Source: Henricia sp. BOLD:AAB3569 (lineage: Eukaryota > Echinodermata > Asteroidea > Spinulosida > Echinasteridae). Taken from it: 64,000 nt of DNA. The number at the start of each line of letters is the position of its first letter. Position 1 is the stretch's first letter. The position numbers and the translations under genes are program-made. The stretch covers positions 1-64,000 of the forward strand of contig JBBELK010001419.1 in assembly GCA_037783545.1 (NCBI GenBank). The letters run 5' to 3'. Below the pieces are notes generated by a model. The model was given only the letters and a program-made list of their open reading frames with translations. It was not told the origin of the DNA and searched no databases. Shown piece by piece: positions 47,623 through 62,600 of the stretch.

Positions 47623-50600
47623 ATGTTCCGACGAACTTCAAATTTTGCATGCTCCAAGCACTCTATATTGCGCACTTGTCCTAAAAAATTGACAGACTTT
47701 CGCCGGGAAATGGCAGAGAAATTTCAGAGTTTAGGAAAAAAGGGGTTGGAGCTTCCTGGATGCTCCCGCAACCTGTGGCTGTCTGTACACACCTCTTTGG
47801 TGTACTCCTGACTCGTGCGCATGCTCAGTACTTCGGACTGTCGTTGACACGGCCCAGTTTGGGACGGGATTTTGGTCAAAGTGTGGTCCAAACGTCGGCA
47901 AATTTGGAGGTCGAAAAATGTTCCGACGAACTTCAAATTTTGCATGCTCCAAGCACTCTATATTGCGCACTTGTCCTAAAAAATTGACAGACTTTCGCCG
48001 GGAAATGGCAGAGAAATTTCAGAGTTTAGGAAAAAAGGGGTTGGAGCTTCCTGGATGCTCCCGCAACCTGTGGCTGTCTGTACACACCTCTTTGGTGTAC
48101 TCCTGACTCGTGCGCATGCTCAGTACTTCGGACTGTCGTTGACACGGCCCAGTTTGGGACGGGATTTTGGTCAAAGTGTGGTCCAAACGTCGGCAAATTT
48201 GGAGGTCGAAAAATGTTCCGACGAACTTCAAATTTTGCATGCTCCAAGCACTCTATATTGCGCACTTGTCCTAAAAAATTGACAGACTTTCGCCGGGAAA
48301 TGGCAGAGAAATTTCAGAGTTTAGGAAAAAAGGGGTTGGAGCTTCCTGGATGCTCCCGCAACCTGTGGCTGTCTGTACACACCTCTTTGGTGTACTCCTG
48401 ACTCGTGCGCATGCTCAGTACTTCGGACTGTCGTTGACACGGCCCAGTTTGGGACGGGATTTTGGTCAAAGTGTGGTCCAAACGTCGGCAAATTTGGAGG
48501 TCGAAAAATGTTCCGACGAACTTCAAATTTTGCATGCTCCAAGCACTCTATATTGCGCACTTGTCCTAAAAAATTGACAGACTTTCGCCGGGAAATGGCA
48601 GAGAAATTTCAGAGTTTAGGAAAAAAGGGGTTGGAGCTTCCTGGATGCTCCCGCAACCTGTGGCTGTCTGTACACACCTCTTTGGTGTACTCCTGACTCG
48701 TGCGCATGCTCAGTACTTCGGACTGTCGTTGACACGGCCCAGTTTGGGACAGGATTTTGGTCAAAGTGTGGTCCAAACGTCGGCAAATTTGGAGGTCGAA
48801 AAATGTTCCGACGAACTTCAAATTTTGCATGCTCCAAGCACTCTATATTGCGCACTTGTCCTAAAAAATTGACAGACTTTCGCCGGGAAATGGCAGAGAA
48901 ATTTCAGAGTTTAGGAAAAAAGGGGTTGGAGCTTCCTGGATGCTCCCGCAACCTGTGGCTGTCTGTACACACCTCTTTGGTGTACTCCTGACTCGTGCGC
49001 ATGCTCAGTACTTCGGACTGTCGTTGACACGGCCCAGTTTGGGACGGGATTTTGGTCAAAGTGTGGTCCAAACGTCGGCAAATTTGGAGGTCGAAAAATG
49101 TTCCGACGAACTTCAAATTTTGCATGCTCCAAGCACTCTATATTGCGCACTTGTCCTAAAAAATTGACAGACTTTCGCCGGGAAATGGCAGAGAAATTTC
49201 AGAGTTTAGGAAAAAAGGGGTTGGAGCTTCCTGGATGCTCCCGCAACCTGTGGCTGTCTGTACACACCTCTTTGGTGTACTCCTGACTCGTGCGCATGCT
49301 CAGTACTTCGGACTGTCGTTGACACGGCCCAGTTTGGGACGGGATTTTGGTCAAAGTGTGGTCCAAACGTCGGCAAATTTGGAGGTCGAAAAATGTTCCG
49401 ACGAACTTCAAATTTTGCATGCTCCAAGCACTCTATATTGCGCACTTGTCCTAAAAAATTGACAGACTTTCGCCGGGAAATGGCAGAGAAATTTCAGAGT
49501 TTAGGAAAAAAGGGGTTGGAGCTTCCTGGATGCTCCCGCAACCTGTGGCTGTCTGTACACACCTCTTTGGTGTACTCCTGACTCGTGCGCATGCTCAGTA
49601 CTTCGGACTGTCGTTGACACGGCCCAGTTTGGGACGGGATTTTGGTCAAAGTGTGGTCCAAACGTCGGCAAATTTGGAGGTCGAAAAATGTTCCGACGAA
49701 CTTCAAATTTTGCATGCTCCAAGCACTCTATATTGCGCACTTGTCCTAAAAAATTGACAGACTTTCGCCGGGAAATGGCAGAGAAATTTCAGAGTTTAGG
49801 AAAAAAGGGGTTGGAGCTTCCTGGATGCTCCCGCAACCTGTGGCTGTCTGTACACACCTCTTTGGTGTACTCCTGACTCGTGCGCATGCTCAGTACTTCG
49901 GACTGTCGTTGACACGGCCCAGTTTGGGACGGGATTTTGGTCAAAGTGTGGTCCAAACGTCGGCAAATTTGGAGGTCGAAAAATGTTCCGACGAACTTCA
50001 AATTTTGCATGCTCCAAGCACTCTATATTGCGCACTTGTCCTAAAAAATTGACAGACTTTCGCCGGGAAATGGCAGAGAAATTTCAGAGTTTAGGAAAAA
50101 AGGGGTTGGAGCTTCCTGGATGCTCCCGCAACCTGTGGCTGTCTGTACACACCTCTTTGGTGTACTCCTGACTCGTGCGCATGCTCAGTACTTCGGACTG
50201 TCGTTGACACGGCCCAGTTTGGGACGGGATTTTGGTCAAAGTGTGGTCCAAACGTCGGCAAATTTGGAGGTCGAAAAATGTTCCGACGAACTTCAAATTT
50301 TGCATGCTCCAAGCACTCTATATTGCGCACTTGTCCTAAAAAATTGACAGACTTTCGCCGGGAAATGGCAGAGAAATTTCAGAGTTTAGGAAAAAAGGGG
50401 TTGGAGCTTCCTGGATGCTCCCGCAACCTGTGGCTGTCTGTACACACCTCTTTGGTGTACTCCTGACTCGTGCGCATGCTCAGTACTTCGGACTGTCGTT
50501 GACACGGCCCAGTTTGGGACGGGATTTTGGTCAAAGTGTGGTCCAAACGTCGGCAAATTTGGAGGTCGAAAAATGTTCCGACGAACTTCAAATTTTGCAT

Positions 50601-53600
50601 GCTCCAAGCACTCTATATTGCGCACTTGTCCTAAAAAATTGACAGACTTTCGCCGGGAAATGGCAGAGAAATTTCAGAGTTTAGGAAAAAAGGGGTTGGA
50701 GCTTCCTGGATGCTCCCGCAACCTGTGGCTGTCTGTACACACCTCTTTGGTGTACTCCTGACTCGTGCGCATGCTCAGTACTTCGGACTGTCGTTGACAC
50801 GGCCCAGTTTGGGACGGGATTTTGGTCAAAGTGTGGTCCAAACGTCGGCAAATTTGGAGGTCGAAAAATGTTCCGACGAACTTCAAATTTTGCATGCTCC
50901 AAGCACTCTATATTGCGCACTTGTCCTAAAAAATTGACAGACTTTCGCCGGGAAATGGCAGAGAAATTTCAGAGTTTAGGAAAAAAGGGGTTGGAGCTTC
51001 CTGGATGCTCCCGCAACCTGTGGCTGTCTGTACACACCTCTTTGGTGTACTCCTGACTCGTGCGCATGCTCAGTACTTCGGACTGTCGTTGACACGGCCC
51101 AGTTTGGGACGGGATTTTGGTCAAAGTGTGGTCCAAACGTCGGCAAATTTGGAGGTCGAAAAATGTTCCGACGAACTTCAAATTTTGCATGCTCCAAGCA
51201 CTCTATATTGCGCACTTGTCCTAAAAAATTGACAGACTTTCGCCGGGAAATGGCAGAGAAATTTCAGAGTTTAGGAAAAAAGGGGTTGGAGCTTCCTGGA
51301 TGCTCCCGCAACCTGTGGCTGTCTGTACACACCTCTTTGGTGTACTCCTGACTCGTGCGCATGCTCAGTACTTCGGACTGTCGTTGACACGGCCCAGTTT
51401 GGGACGGGATTTTGGTCAAAGTGTGGTCCAAACGTCGGCAAATTTGGAGGTCGAAAAATGTTCCGACGAACTTCAAATTTTGCATGCTCCAAGCACTCTA
51501 TATTGCGCACTTGTCCTAAAAAATTGACAGACTTTCGCCGGGAAATGGCAGAGAAATTTCAGAGTTTAGGAAAAAAGGGGTTGGAGCTTCCTGGATGCTC
51601 CCGCAACCTGTGGCTGTCTGTACACACCTCTTTGGTGTACTCCTGACTCGTGCGCATGCTCAGTACTTCGGACTGTCGTTGACACGGCCCAGTTTGGGAC
51701 GGGATTTTGGTCAAAGTGTGGTCCAAACGTCGGCAAATTTGGAGGTCGAAAAATGTTCCGACGAACTTCAAATTTTGCATGCTCCAAGCACTCTATATTG
51801 CGCACTTGTCCTAAAAAATTGACAGACTTTCGCCGGGAAATGGCAGAGAAATTTCAGAGTTTAGGAAAAAAGGGGTTGGAGCTTCCTGGATGCTCCCGCA
51901 ACCTGTGGCTGTCTGTACACACCTCTTTGGTGTACTCCTGACTCGTGCGCATGCTCAGTACTTCGGACTGTCGTTGACACGGCCCAGTTTGGGACGGGAT
52001 TTTGGTCAAAGTGTGGTCCAAACGTCGGCAAATTTGGAGGTCGAAAAATGTTCCGACGAACTTCAAATTTTGCATGCTCCAAGCACTCTATATTGCGCAC
52101 TTGTCCTAAAAAATTGACAGACTTTCGCCGGGAAATGGCAGAGAAATTTCAGAGTTTAGGAAAAAAGGGGTTGGAGCTTCCTGGATGCTCCCGCAACCTG
52201 TGGCTGTCTGTACACACCTCTTTGGTGTACTCCTGACTCGTGCGCATGCTCAGTACTTCGGACTGTCGTTGACACGGCCCAGTTTGGGACGGGATTTTGG
52301 TCAAAGTGTGGTCCAAACGTCGGCAAATTTGGAGGTCGAAAAATGTTCCGACGAACTTCAAATTTTGCATGCTCCAAGCACTCTATATTGCGCACTTGTC
52401 CTAAAAAATTGACAGACTTTCGCCGGGAAATGGCAGAGAAATTTCAGAGTTTAGGAAAAAAGGGGTTGGAGCTTCCTGGATGCTCCCGCAACCTGTGGCT
52501 GTCTGTACACACCTCTTTGGTGTACTCCTGACTCGTGCGCATGCTCAGTACTTCGGACTGTCGTTGACACGGCCCAGTTTGGGACGGGATTTTGGTCAAA
52601 GTGTGGTCCAAACGTCGGCAAATTTGGAGGTCGAAAAATGTTCCGACGAACTTCAAATTTTGCATGCTCCAAGCACTCTATATTGCGCACTTGTCCTAAA
52701 AAATTGACAGACTTTCGCCGGGAAATGGCAGAGAAATTTCAGAGTTTAGGAAAAAAGGGGTTGGAGCTTCCTGGATGCTCCCGCAACCTGTGGCTGTCTG
52801 TACACACCTCTTTGGTGTACTCCTGACTCGTGCGCATGCTCAGTACTTCGGACTGTCGTTGACACGGCCCAGTTTGGGACGGGATTTTGGTCAAAGTGTG
52901 GTCCAAACGTCGGCAAATTTGGAGGTCGAAAAATGTTCCGACGAACTTCAAATTTTGCATGCTCCAAGCACTCTATATTGCGCACTTGTCCTAAAAAATT
53001 GACAGACTTTCGCCGGGAAATGGCAGAGAAATTTCAGAGTTTAGGAAAAAAGGGGTTGGAGCTTCCTGGATGCTCCCGCAACCTGTGGCTGTCTGTACAC
53101 ACCTCTTTGGTGTACTCCTGACTCGTGCGCATGCTCAGTACTTCGGACTGTCGTTGACACGGCCCAGTTTGGGACGGGATTTTGGTCAAAGTGTGGTCCA
53201 AACGTCGGCAAATTTGGAGGTCGAAAAATGTTCCGACGAACTTCAAATTTTGCATGCTCCAAGCACTCTATATTGCGCACTTGTCCTAAAAAATTGACAG
53301 ACTTTCGCCGGGAAATGGCAGAGAAATTTCAGAGTTTAGGAAAAAAGGGGTTGGAGCTTCCTGGATGCTCCCGCAACCTGTGGCTGTCTGTACACACCTC
53401 TTTGGTGTACTCCTGACTCGTGCGCATGCTCAGTACTTCGGACTGTCGTTGACACGGCCCAGTTTGGGACGGGATTTTGGTCAAAGTGTGGTCCAAACGT
53501 CGGCAAATTTGGAGGTCGAAAAATGTTCCGACGAACTTCAAATTTTGCATGCTCCAAGCACTCTATATTGCGCACTTGTCCTAAAAAATTGACAGACTTT

Positions 53601-56600
53601 CGCCGGGAAATGGCAGAGAAATTTCAGAGTTTAGGAAAAAAGGGGTTGGAGCTTCCTGGATGCTCCCGCAACCTGTGGCTGTCTGTACACACCTCTTTGG
53701 TGTACTCCTGACTCGTGCGCATGCTCAGTACTTCGGACTGTCGTTGACACGGCCCAGTTTGGGACGGGATTTTGGTCAAAGTGTGGTCCAAACGTCGGCA
53801 AATTTGGAGGTCGAAAAATGTTCCGACGAACTTCAAATTTTGCATGCTCCAAGCACTCTATATTGCGCACTTGTCCTAAAAAATTGACAGACTTTCGCCG
53901 GGAAATGGCAGAGAAATTTCAGAGTTTAGGAAAAAAGGGGTTGGAGCTTCCTGGATGCTCCCGCAACCTGTGGCTGTCTGTACACACCTCTTTGGTGTAC
54001 TCCTGACTCGTGCGCATGCTCAGTACTTCGGACTGTCGTTGACACGGCCCAGTTTGGGACGGGATTTTGGTCAAAGTGTGGTCCAAACGTCGGCAAATTT
54101 GGAGGTCGAAAAATGTTCCGACGAACTTCAAATTTTGCATGCTCCAAGCACTCTATATTGCGCACTTGTCCTAAAAAATTGACAGACTTTCGCCGGGAAA
54201 TGGCAGAGAAATTTCAGAGTTTAGGAAAAAAGGGGTTGGAGCTTCCTGGATGCTCCCGCAACCTGTGGCTGTCTGTACACACCTCTTTGGTGTACTCCTG
54301 ACTCGTGCGCATGCTCAGTACTTCGGACTGTCGTTGACACGGCCCAGTTTGGGACGGGATTTTGGTCAAAGTGTGGTCCAAACGTCGGCAAATTTGGAGG
54401 TCGAAAAATGTTCCGACGAACTTCAAATTTTGCATGCTCCAAGCACTCTATATTGCGCACTTGTCCTAAAAAATTGACAGACTTTCGCCGGGAAATGGCA
54501 GAGAAATTTCAGAGTTTAGGAAAAAAGGGGTTGGAGCTTCCTGGATGCTCCCGCAACCTGTGGCTGTCTGTACACACCTCTTTGGTGTACTCCTGACTCG
54601 TGCGCATGCTCAGTACTTCGGACTGTCGTTGACACGGCCCAGTTTGGGACGGGATTTTGGTCAAAGTGTGGTCCAAACGTCGGCAAATTTGGAGGTCGAA
54701 AAATGTTCCGACGAACTTCAAATTTTGCATGCTCCAAGCACTCTATATTGCGCACTTGTCCTAAAAAATTGACAGACTTTCGCCGGGAAATGGCAGAGAA
54801 ATTTCAGAGTTTAGGAAAAAAGGGGTTGGAGCTTCCTGGATGCTCCCGCAACCTGTGGCTGTCTGTACACACCTCTTTGGTGTACTCCTGACTCGTGCGC
54901 ATGCTCAGTACTTCGGACTGTCGTTGACACGGCCCAGTTTGGGACGGGATTTTGGTCAAAGTGTGGTCCAAACGTCGGCAAATTTGGAGGTCGAAAAATG
55001 TTCCGACGAACTTCAAATTTTGCATGCTCCAAGCACTCTATATTGCGCACTTGTCCTAAAAAATTGACAGACTTTCGCCGGGAAATGGCAGAGAAATTTC
55101 AGAGTTTAGGAAAAAAGGGGTTGGAGCTTCCTGGATGCTCCCGCAACCTGTGGCTGTCTGTACACACCTCTTTGGTGTACTCCTGACTCGTGCGCATGCT
55201 CAGTACTTCGGACTGTCGTTGACACGGCCCAGTTTGGGACGGGATTTTGGTCAAAGTGTGGTCCAAACGTCGGCAAATTTGGAGGTCGAAAAATGTTCCG
55301 ACGAACTTCAAATTTTGCATGCTCCAAGCACTCTATATTGCGCACTTGTCCTAAAAAATTGACAGACTTTCGCCGGGAAATGGCAGAGAAATTTCAGAGT
55401 TTAGGAAAAAAGGGGTTGGAGCTTCCTGGATGCTCCCGCAACCTGTGGCTGTCTGTACACACCTCTTTGGTGTACTCCTGACTCGTGCGCATGCTCAGTA
55501 CTTCGGACTGTCGTTGACACGGCCCAGTTTGGGACGGGATTTTGGTCAAAGTGTGGTCCAAACGTCGGCAAATTTGGAGGTCGAAAAATGTTCCGACGAA
55601 CTTCAAATTTTGCATGCTCCAAGCACTCTATATTGCGCACTTGTCCTAAAAAATTGACAGACTTTCGCCGGGAAATGGCAGAGAAATTTCAGAGTTTAGG
55701 AAAAAAGGGGTTGGAGCTTCCTGGATGCTCCCGCAACCTGTGGCTGTCTGTACACACCTCTTTGGTGTACTCCTGACTCGTGCGCATGCTCAGTACTTCG
55801 GACTGTCGTTGACACGGCCCAGTTTGGGACGGGATTTTGGTCAAAGTGTGGTCCAAACGTCGGCAAATTTGGAGGTCGAAAAATGTTCCGACGAACTTCA
55901 AATTTTGCATGCTCCAAGCACTCTATATTGCGCACTTGTCCTAAAAAATTGACAGACTTTCGCCGGGAAATGGCAGAGAAATTTCAGAGTTTAGGAAAAA
56001 AGGGGTTGGAGCTTCCTGGATGCTCCCGCAACCTGTGGCTGTCTGTACACACCTCTTTGGTGTACTCCTGACTCGTGCGCATGCTCAGTACTTCGGACTG
56101 TCGTTGACACGGCCCAGTTTGGGACGGGATTTTGGTCAAAGTGTGGTCCAAACGTCGGCAAATTTGGAGGTCGAAAAATGTTCCGACGAACTTCAAATTT
56201 TGCATGCTCCAAGCACTCTATATTGCGCACTTGTCCTAAAAAATTGACAGACTTTCGCCGGGAAATGGCAGAGAAATTTCAGAGTTTAGGAAAAAAGGGG
56301 TTGGAGCTTCCTGGATGCTCCCGCAACCTGTGGCTGTCTGTACACACCTCTTTGGTGTACTCCTGACTCGTGCGCATGCTCAGTACTTCGGACTGTCGTT
56401 GACACGGCCCAGTTTGGGACGGGATTTTGGTCAAAGTGTGGTCCAAACGTCGGCAAATTTGGAGGTCGAAAAATGTTCCGACGAACTTCAAATTTTGCAT
56501 GCTCCAAGCACTCTATATTGCGCACTTGTCCTAAAAAATTGACAGACTTTCGCCGGGAAATGGCAGAGAAATTTCAGAGTTTAGGAAAAAAGGGGTTGGA

Positions 56601-59600
56601 GCTTCCTGGATGCTCCCGCAACCTGTGGCTGTCTGTACACACCTCTTTGGTGTACTCCTGACTCGTGCGCATGCTCAGTACTTCGGACTGTCGTTGACAC
56701 GGCCCAGTTTGGGACGGGATTTTGGTCAAAGTGTGGTCCAAACGTCGGCAAATTTGGAGGTCGAAAAATGTTCCGACGAACTTCAAATTTTGCATGCTCC
56801 AAGCACTCTATATTGCGCACTTGTCCTAAAAAATTGACAGACTTTCGCCGGGAAATGGCAGAGAAATTTCAGAGTTTAGGAAAAAAGGGGTTGGAGCTTC
56901 CTGGATGCTCCCGCAACCTGTGGCTGTCTGTACACACCTCTTTGGTGTACTCCTGACTCGTGCGCATGCTCAGTACTTCGGACTGTCGTTGACACGGCCC
57001 AGTTTGGGACGGGATTTTGGTCAAAGTGTGGTCCAAACGTCGGCAAATTTGGAGGTCGAAAAATGTTCCGACGAACTTCAAATTTTGCATGCTCCAAGCA
57101 CTCTATATTGCGCACTTGTCCTAAAAAATTGACAGACTTTCGCCGGGAAATGGCAGAGAAATTTCAGAGTTTAGGAAAAAAGGGGTTGGAGCTTCCTGGA
57201 TGCTCCCGCAACCTGTGGCTGTCTGTACACACCTCTTTGGTGTACTCCTGACTCGTGCGCATGCTCAGTACTTCGGACTGTCGTTGACACGGCCCAGTTT
57301 GGGACGGGATTTTGGTCAAAGTGTGGTCCAAACGTCGGCAAATTTGGAGGTCGAAAAATGTTCCGACGAACTTCAAATTTTGCATGCTCCAAGCACTCTA
57401 TATTGCGCACTTGTCCTAAAAAATTGACAGACTTTCGCCGGGAAATGGCAGAGAAATTTCAGAGTTTAGGAAAAAAGGGGTTGGAGCTTCCTGGATGCTC
57501 CCGCAACCTGTGGCTGTCTGTACACACCTCTTTGGTGTACTCCTGACTCGTGCGCATGCTCAGTACTTCGGACTGTCGTTGACACGGCCCAGTTTGGGAC
57601 GGGATTTTGGTCAAAGTGTGGTCCAAACGTCGGCAAATTTGGAGGTCGAAAAATGTTCCGACGAACTTCAAATTTTGCATGCTCCAAGCACTCTATATTG
57701 CGCACTTGTCCTAAAAAATTGACAGACTTTCGCCGGGAAATGGCAGAGAAATTTCAGAGTTTAGGAAAAAAGGGGTTGGAGCTTCCTGGATGCTCCCGCA
57801 ACCTGTGGCTGTCTGTACACACCTCTTTGGTGTACTCCTGACTCGTGCGCATGCTCAGTACTTCGGACTGTCGTTGACACGGCCCAGTTTGGGACGGGAT
57901 TTTGGTCAAAGTGTGGTCCAAACGTCGGCAAATTTGGAGGTCGAAAAATGTTCCGACGAACTTCAAATTTTGCATGCTCCAAGCACTCTATATTGCGCAC
58001 TTGTCCTAAAAAATTGACAGACTTTCGCCGGGAAATGGCAGAGAAATTTCAGAGTTTAGGAAAAAAGGGGTTGGAGCTTCCTGGATGCTCCCGCAACCTG
58101 TGGCTGTCTGTACACACCTCTTTGGTGTACTCCTGACTCGTGCGCATGCTCAGTACTTCGGACTGTCGTTGACACGGCCCAGTTTGGGACGGGATTTTGG
58201 TCAAAGTGTGGTCCAAACGTCGGCAAATTTGGAGGTCGAAAAATGTTCCGACGAACTTCAAATTTTGCATGCTCCAAGCACTCTATATTGCGCACTTGTC
58301 CTAAAAAATTGACAGACTTTCGCCGGGAAATGGCAGAGAAATTTCAGAGTTTAGGAAAAAAGGGGTTGGAGCTTCCTGGATGCTCCCGCAACCTGTGGCT
58401 GTCTGTACACACCTCTTTGGTGTACTCCTGACTCGTGCGCATGCTCAGTACTTCGGACTGTCGTTGACACGGCCCAGTTTGGGACGGGATTTTGGTCAAA
58501 GTGTGGTCCAAACGTCGGCAAATTTGGAGGTCGAAAAATGTTCCGACGAACTTCAAATTTTGCATGCTCCAAGCACTCTATATTGCGCACTTGTCCTAAA
58601 AAATTGACAGACTTTCGCCGGGAAATGGCAGAGAAATTTCAGAGTTTAGGAAAAAAGGGGTTGGAGCTTCCTGGATGCTCCCGCAACCTGTGGCTGTCTG
58701 TACACACCTCTTTGGTGTACTCCTGACTCGTGCGCATGCTCAGTACTTCGGACTGTCGTTGACACGGCCCAGTTTGGGACGGGATTTTGGTCAAAGTGTG
58801 GTCCAAACGTCGGCAAATTTGGAGGTCGAAAAATGTTCCGACGAACTTCAAATTTTGCATGCTCCAAGCACTCTATATTGCGCACTTGTCCTAAAAAATT
58901 GACAGACTTTCGCCGGGAAATGGCAGAGAAATTTCAGAGTTTAGGAAAAAAGGGGTTGGAGCTTCCTGGATGCTCCCGCAACCTGTGGCTGTCTGTACAC
59001 ACCTCTTTGGTGTACTCCTGACTCGTGCGCATGCTCAGTACTTCGGACTGTCGTTGACACGGCCCAGTTTGGGACGGGATTTTGGTCAAAGTGTGGTCCA
59101 AACGTCGGCAAATTTGGAGGTCGAAAAATGTTCCGACGAACTTCAAATTTTGCATGCTCCAAGCACTCTATATTGCGCACTTGTCCTAAAAAATTGACAG
59201 ACTTTCGCCGGGAAATGGCAGAGAAATTTCAGAGTTTAGGAAAAAAGGGGTTGGAGCTTCCTGGATGCTCCCGCAACCTGTGGCTGTCTGTACACACCTC
59301 TTTGGTGTACTCCTGACTCGTGCGCATGCTCAGTACTTCGGACTGTCGTTGACACGGCCCAGTTTGGGACGGGATTTTGGTCAAAGTGTGGTCCAAACGT
59401 CGGCAAATTTGGAGGTCGAAAAATGTTCCGACGAACTTCAAATTTTGCATGCTCCAAGCACTCTATATTGCGCACTTGTCCTAAAAAATTGACAGACTTT
59501 CGCCGGGAAATGGCAGAGAAATTTCAGAGTTTAGGAAAAAAGGGGTTGGAGCTTCCTGGATGCTCCCGCAACCTGTGGCTGTCTGTACACACCTCTTTGG

Positions 59601-62600
59601 TGTACTCCTGACTCGTGCGCATGCTCAGTACTTCGGACTGTCGTTGACACGGCCCAGTTTGGGACGGGATTTTGGTCAAAGTGTGGTCCAAACGTCGGCA
59701 AATTTGGAGGTCGAAAAATGTTCCGACGAACTTCAAATTTTGCATGCTCCAAGCACTCTATATTGCGCACTTGTCCTAAAAAATTGACAGACTTTCGCCG
59801 GGAAATGGCAGAGAAATTTCAGAGTTTAGGAAAAAAGGGGTTGGAGCTTCCTGGATGCTCCCGCAACCTGTGGCTGTCTGTACACACCTCTTTGGTGTAC
59901 TCCTGACTCGTGCGCATGCTCAGTACTTCGGACTGTCGTTGACACGGCCCAGTTTGGGACGGGATTTTGGTCAAAGTGTGGTCCAAACGTCGGCAAATTT
60001 GGAGGTCGAAAAATGTTCCGACGAACTTCAAATTTTGCATGCTCCAAGCACTCTATATTGCGCACTTGTCCTAAAAAATTGACAGACTTTCGCCGGGAAA
60101 TGGCAGAGAAATTTCAGAGTTTAGGAAAAAAGGGGTTGGAGCTTCCTGGATGCTCCCGCAACCTGTGGCTGTCTGTACACACCTCTTTGGTGTACTCCTG
60201 ACTCGTGCGCATGCTCAGTACTTCGGACTGTCGTTGACACGGCCCAGTTTGGGACGGGATTTTGGTCAAAGTGTGGTCCAAACGTCGGCAAATTTGGAGG
60301 TCGAAAAATGTTCCGACGAACTTCAAATTTTGCATGCTCCAAGCACTCTATATTGCGCACTTGTCCTAAAAAATTGACAGACTTTCGCCGGGAAATGGCA
60401 GAGAAATTTCAGAGTTTAGGAAAAAAGGGGTTGGAGCTTCCTGGATGCTCCCGCAACCTGTGGCTGTCTGTACACACCTCTTTGGTGTACTCCTGACTCG
60501 TGCGCATGCTCAGTACTTCGGACTGTCGTTGACACGGCCCAGTTTGGGACGGGATTTTGGTCAAAGTGTGGTCCAAACGTCGGCAAATTTGGAGGTCGAA
60601 AAATGTTCCGACGAACTTCAAATTTTGCATGCTCCAAGCACTCTATATTGCGCACTTGTCCTAAAAAATTGACAGACTTTCGCCGGGAAATGGCAGAGAA
60701 ATTTCAGAGTTTAGGAAAAAAGGGGTTGGAGCTTCCTGGATGCTCCCGCAACCTGTGGCTGTCTGTACACACCTCTTTGGTGTACTCCTGACTCGTGCGC
60801 ATGCTCAGTACTTCGGACTGTCGTTGACACGGCCCAGTTTGGGACGGGATTTTGGTCAAAGTGTGGTCCAAACGTCGGCAAATTTGGAGGTCGAAAAATG
60901 TTCCGACGAACTTCAAATTTTGCATGCTCCAAGCACTCTATATTGCGCACTTGTCCTAAAAAATTGACAGACTTTCGCCGGGAAATGGCAGAGAAATTTC
61001 AGAGTTTAGGAAAAAAGGGGTTGGAGCTTCCTGGATGCTCCCCCGCAACCTGTGGCTGTCTGTACACACCTCTTTGGTGTACTCCTGACTCGTGCGCATG
61101 CTCAGTACTTCGGACTGTCGTTGACACGGCCCAGTTTGGGACGGGATTTTGGTCAAAGTGTGGTCCAAACGTCGGCAAATTTGGAGGTCGAAAAATGTTC
61201 CGACGAACTTCAAATTTTGCATGCTCCAAGCACTCTATATTGCGCACTTGTCCTAAAAAATTGACAGACTTTCGCCGGGAAATGGCAGAGAAATTTCAGA
61301 GTTTAGGAAAAAAGGGGTTGGAGCTTCCTGGATGCTCCCGCAACCTGTGGCTGTCTGTACACACCTCTTTGGTGTACTCCTGACTCGTGCGCATGCTCAG
61401 TACTTCGGACTGTCGTTGACACGGCCCAGTTTGGGACGGGATTTTGGTCAAAGTGTGGTCCAAACGTCGGCAAATTTGGAGGTCGAAAAATGTTCCGACG
61501 AACTTCAAATTTTGCATGCTCCAAGCACTCTATATTGCGCACTTGTCCTAAAAAATTGACAGACTTTCGCCGGGAAATGGCAGAGAAATTTCAGAGTTTA
61601 GGAAAAAAGGGGTTGGAGCTTCCTGGATGCTCCCGCAACCTGTGGCTGTCTGTACACACCTCTTTGGTGTACTCCTGACTCGTGCGCATGCTCAGTACTT
61701 CGGACTGTCGTTGACACGGCCCAGTTTGGGACGGGATTTTGGTCAAAGTGTGGTCCAAACGTCGGCAAATTTGGAGGTCGAAAAATGTTCCGACGAACTT
61801 CAAATTTTGCATGCTCCAAGCACTCTATATTGCGCACTTGTCCTAAAAAATTGACAGACTTTCGCCGGGAAATGGCAGAGAAATTTCAGAGTTTAGGAAA
61901 AAAGGGGTTGGAGCTTCCTGGATGCTCCCGCAACCTGTGGCTGTCTGTACACACCTCTTTGGTGTACTCCTGACTCGTGCGCATGCTCAGTACTTCGGAC
62001 TGTCGTTGACACGGCCCAGTTTGGGACGGGATTTTGGTCAAAGTGTGGTCCAAACGTCGGCAAATTTGGAGGTCGAAAAATGTTCCGACGAACTTCAAAT
62101 TTTGCATGCTCCAAGCACTCTATATTGCGCACTTGTCCTAAAAAATTGACAGACTTTCGCCGGGAAATGGCAGAGAAATTTCAGAGTTTAGGAAAAAAGG
62201 GGTTGGAGCTTCCTGGATGCTCCCGCAACCTGTGGCTGTCTGTACACACCTCTTTGGTGTACTCCTGACTCGTGCGCATGCTCAGTACTTCGGACTGTCG
62301 TTGACACGGCCCAGTTTGGGACGGGATTTTGGTCAAAGTGTGGTCCAAACGTCGGCAAATTTGGAGGTCGAAAAATGTTCCGACGAACTTCAAATTTTGC
62401 ATGCTCCAAGCACTCTATATTGCGCACTTGTCCTAAAAAATTGACAGACTTTCGCCGGGAAATGGCAGAGAAATTTCAGAGTTTAGGAAAAAAGGGGTTG
62501 GAGCTTCCTGGATGCTCCCGCAACCTGTGGCTGTCTGTACACACCTCTTTGGTGTACTCCTGACTCGTGCGCATGCTCAGTACTTCGGACTGTCGTTGAC

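Noticed and set aside
46880-47692. 270-codon open frame on the plus strand
   Set aside because: Created by the cluster of small indels at 47.0-47.6 kb; the same amino-acid strings recur in different order as in the other fused frames.
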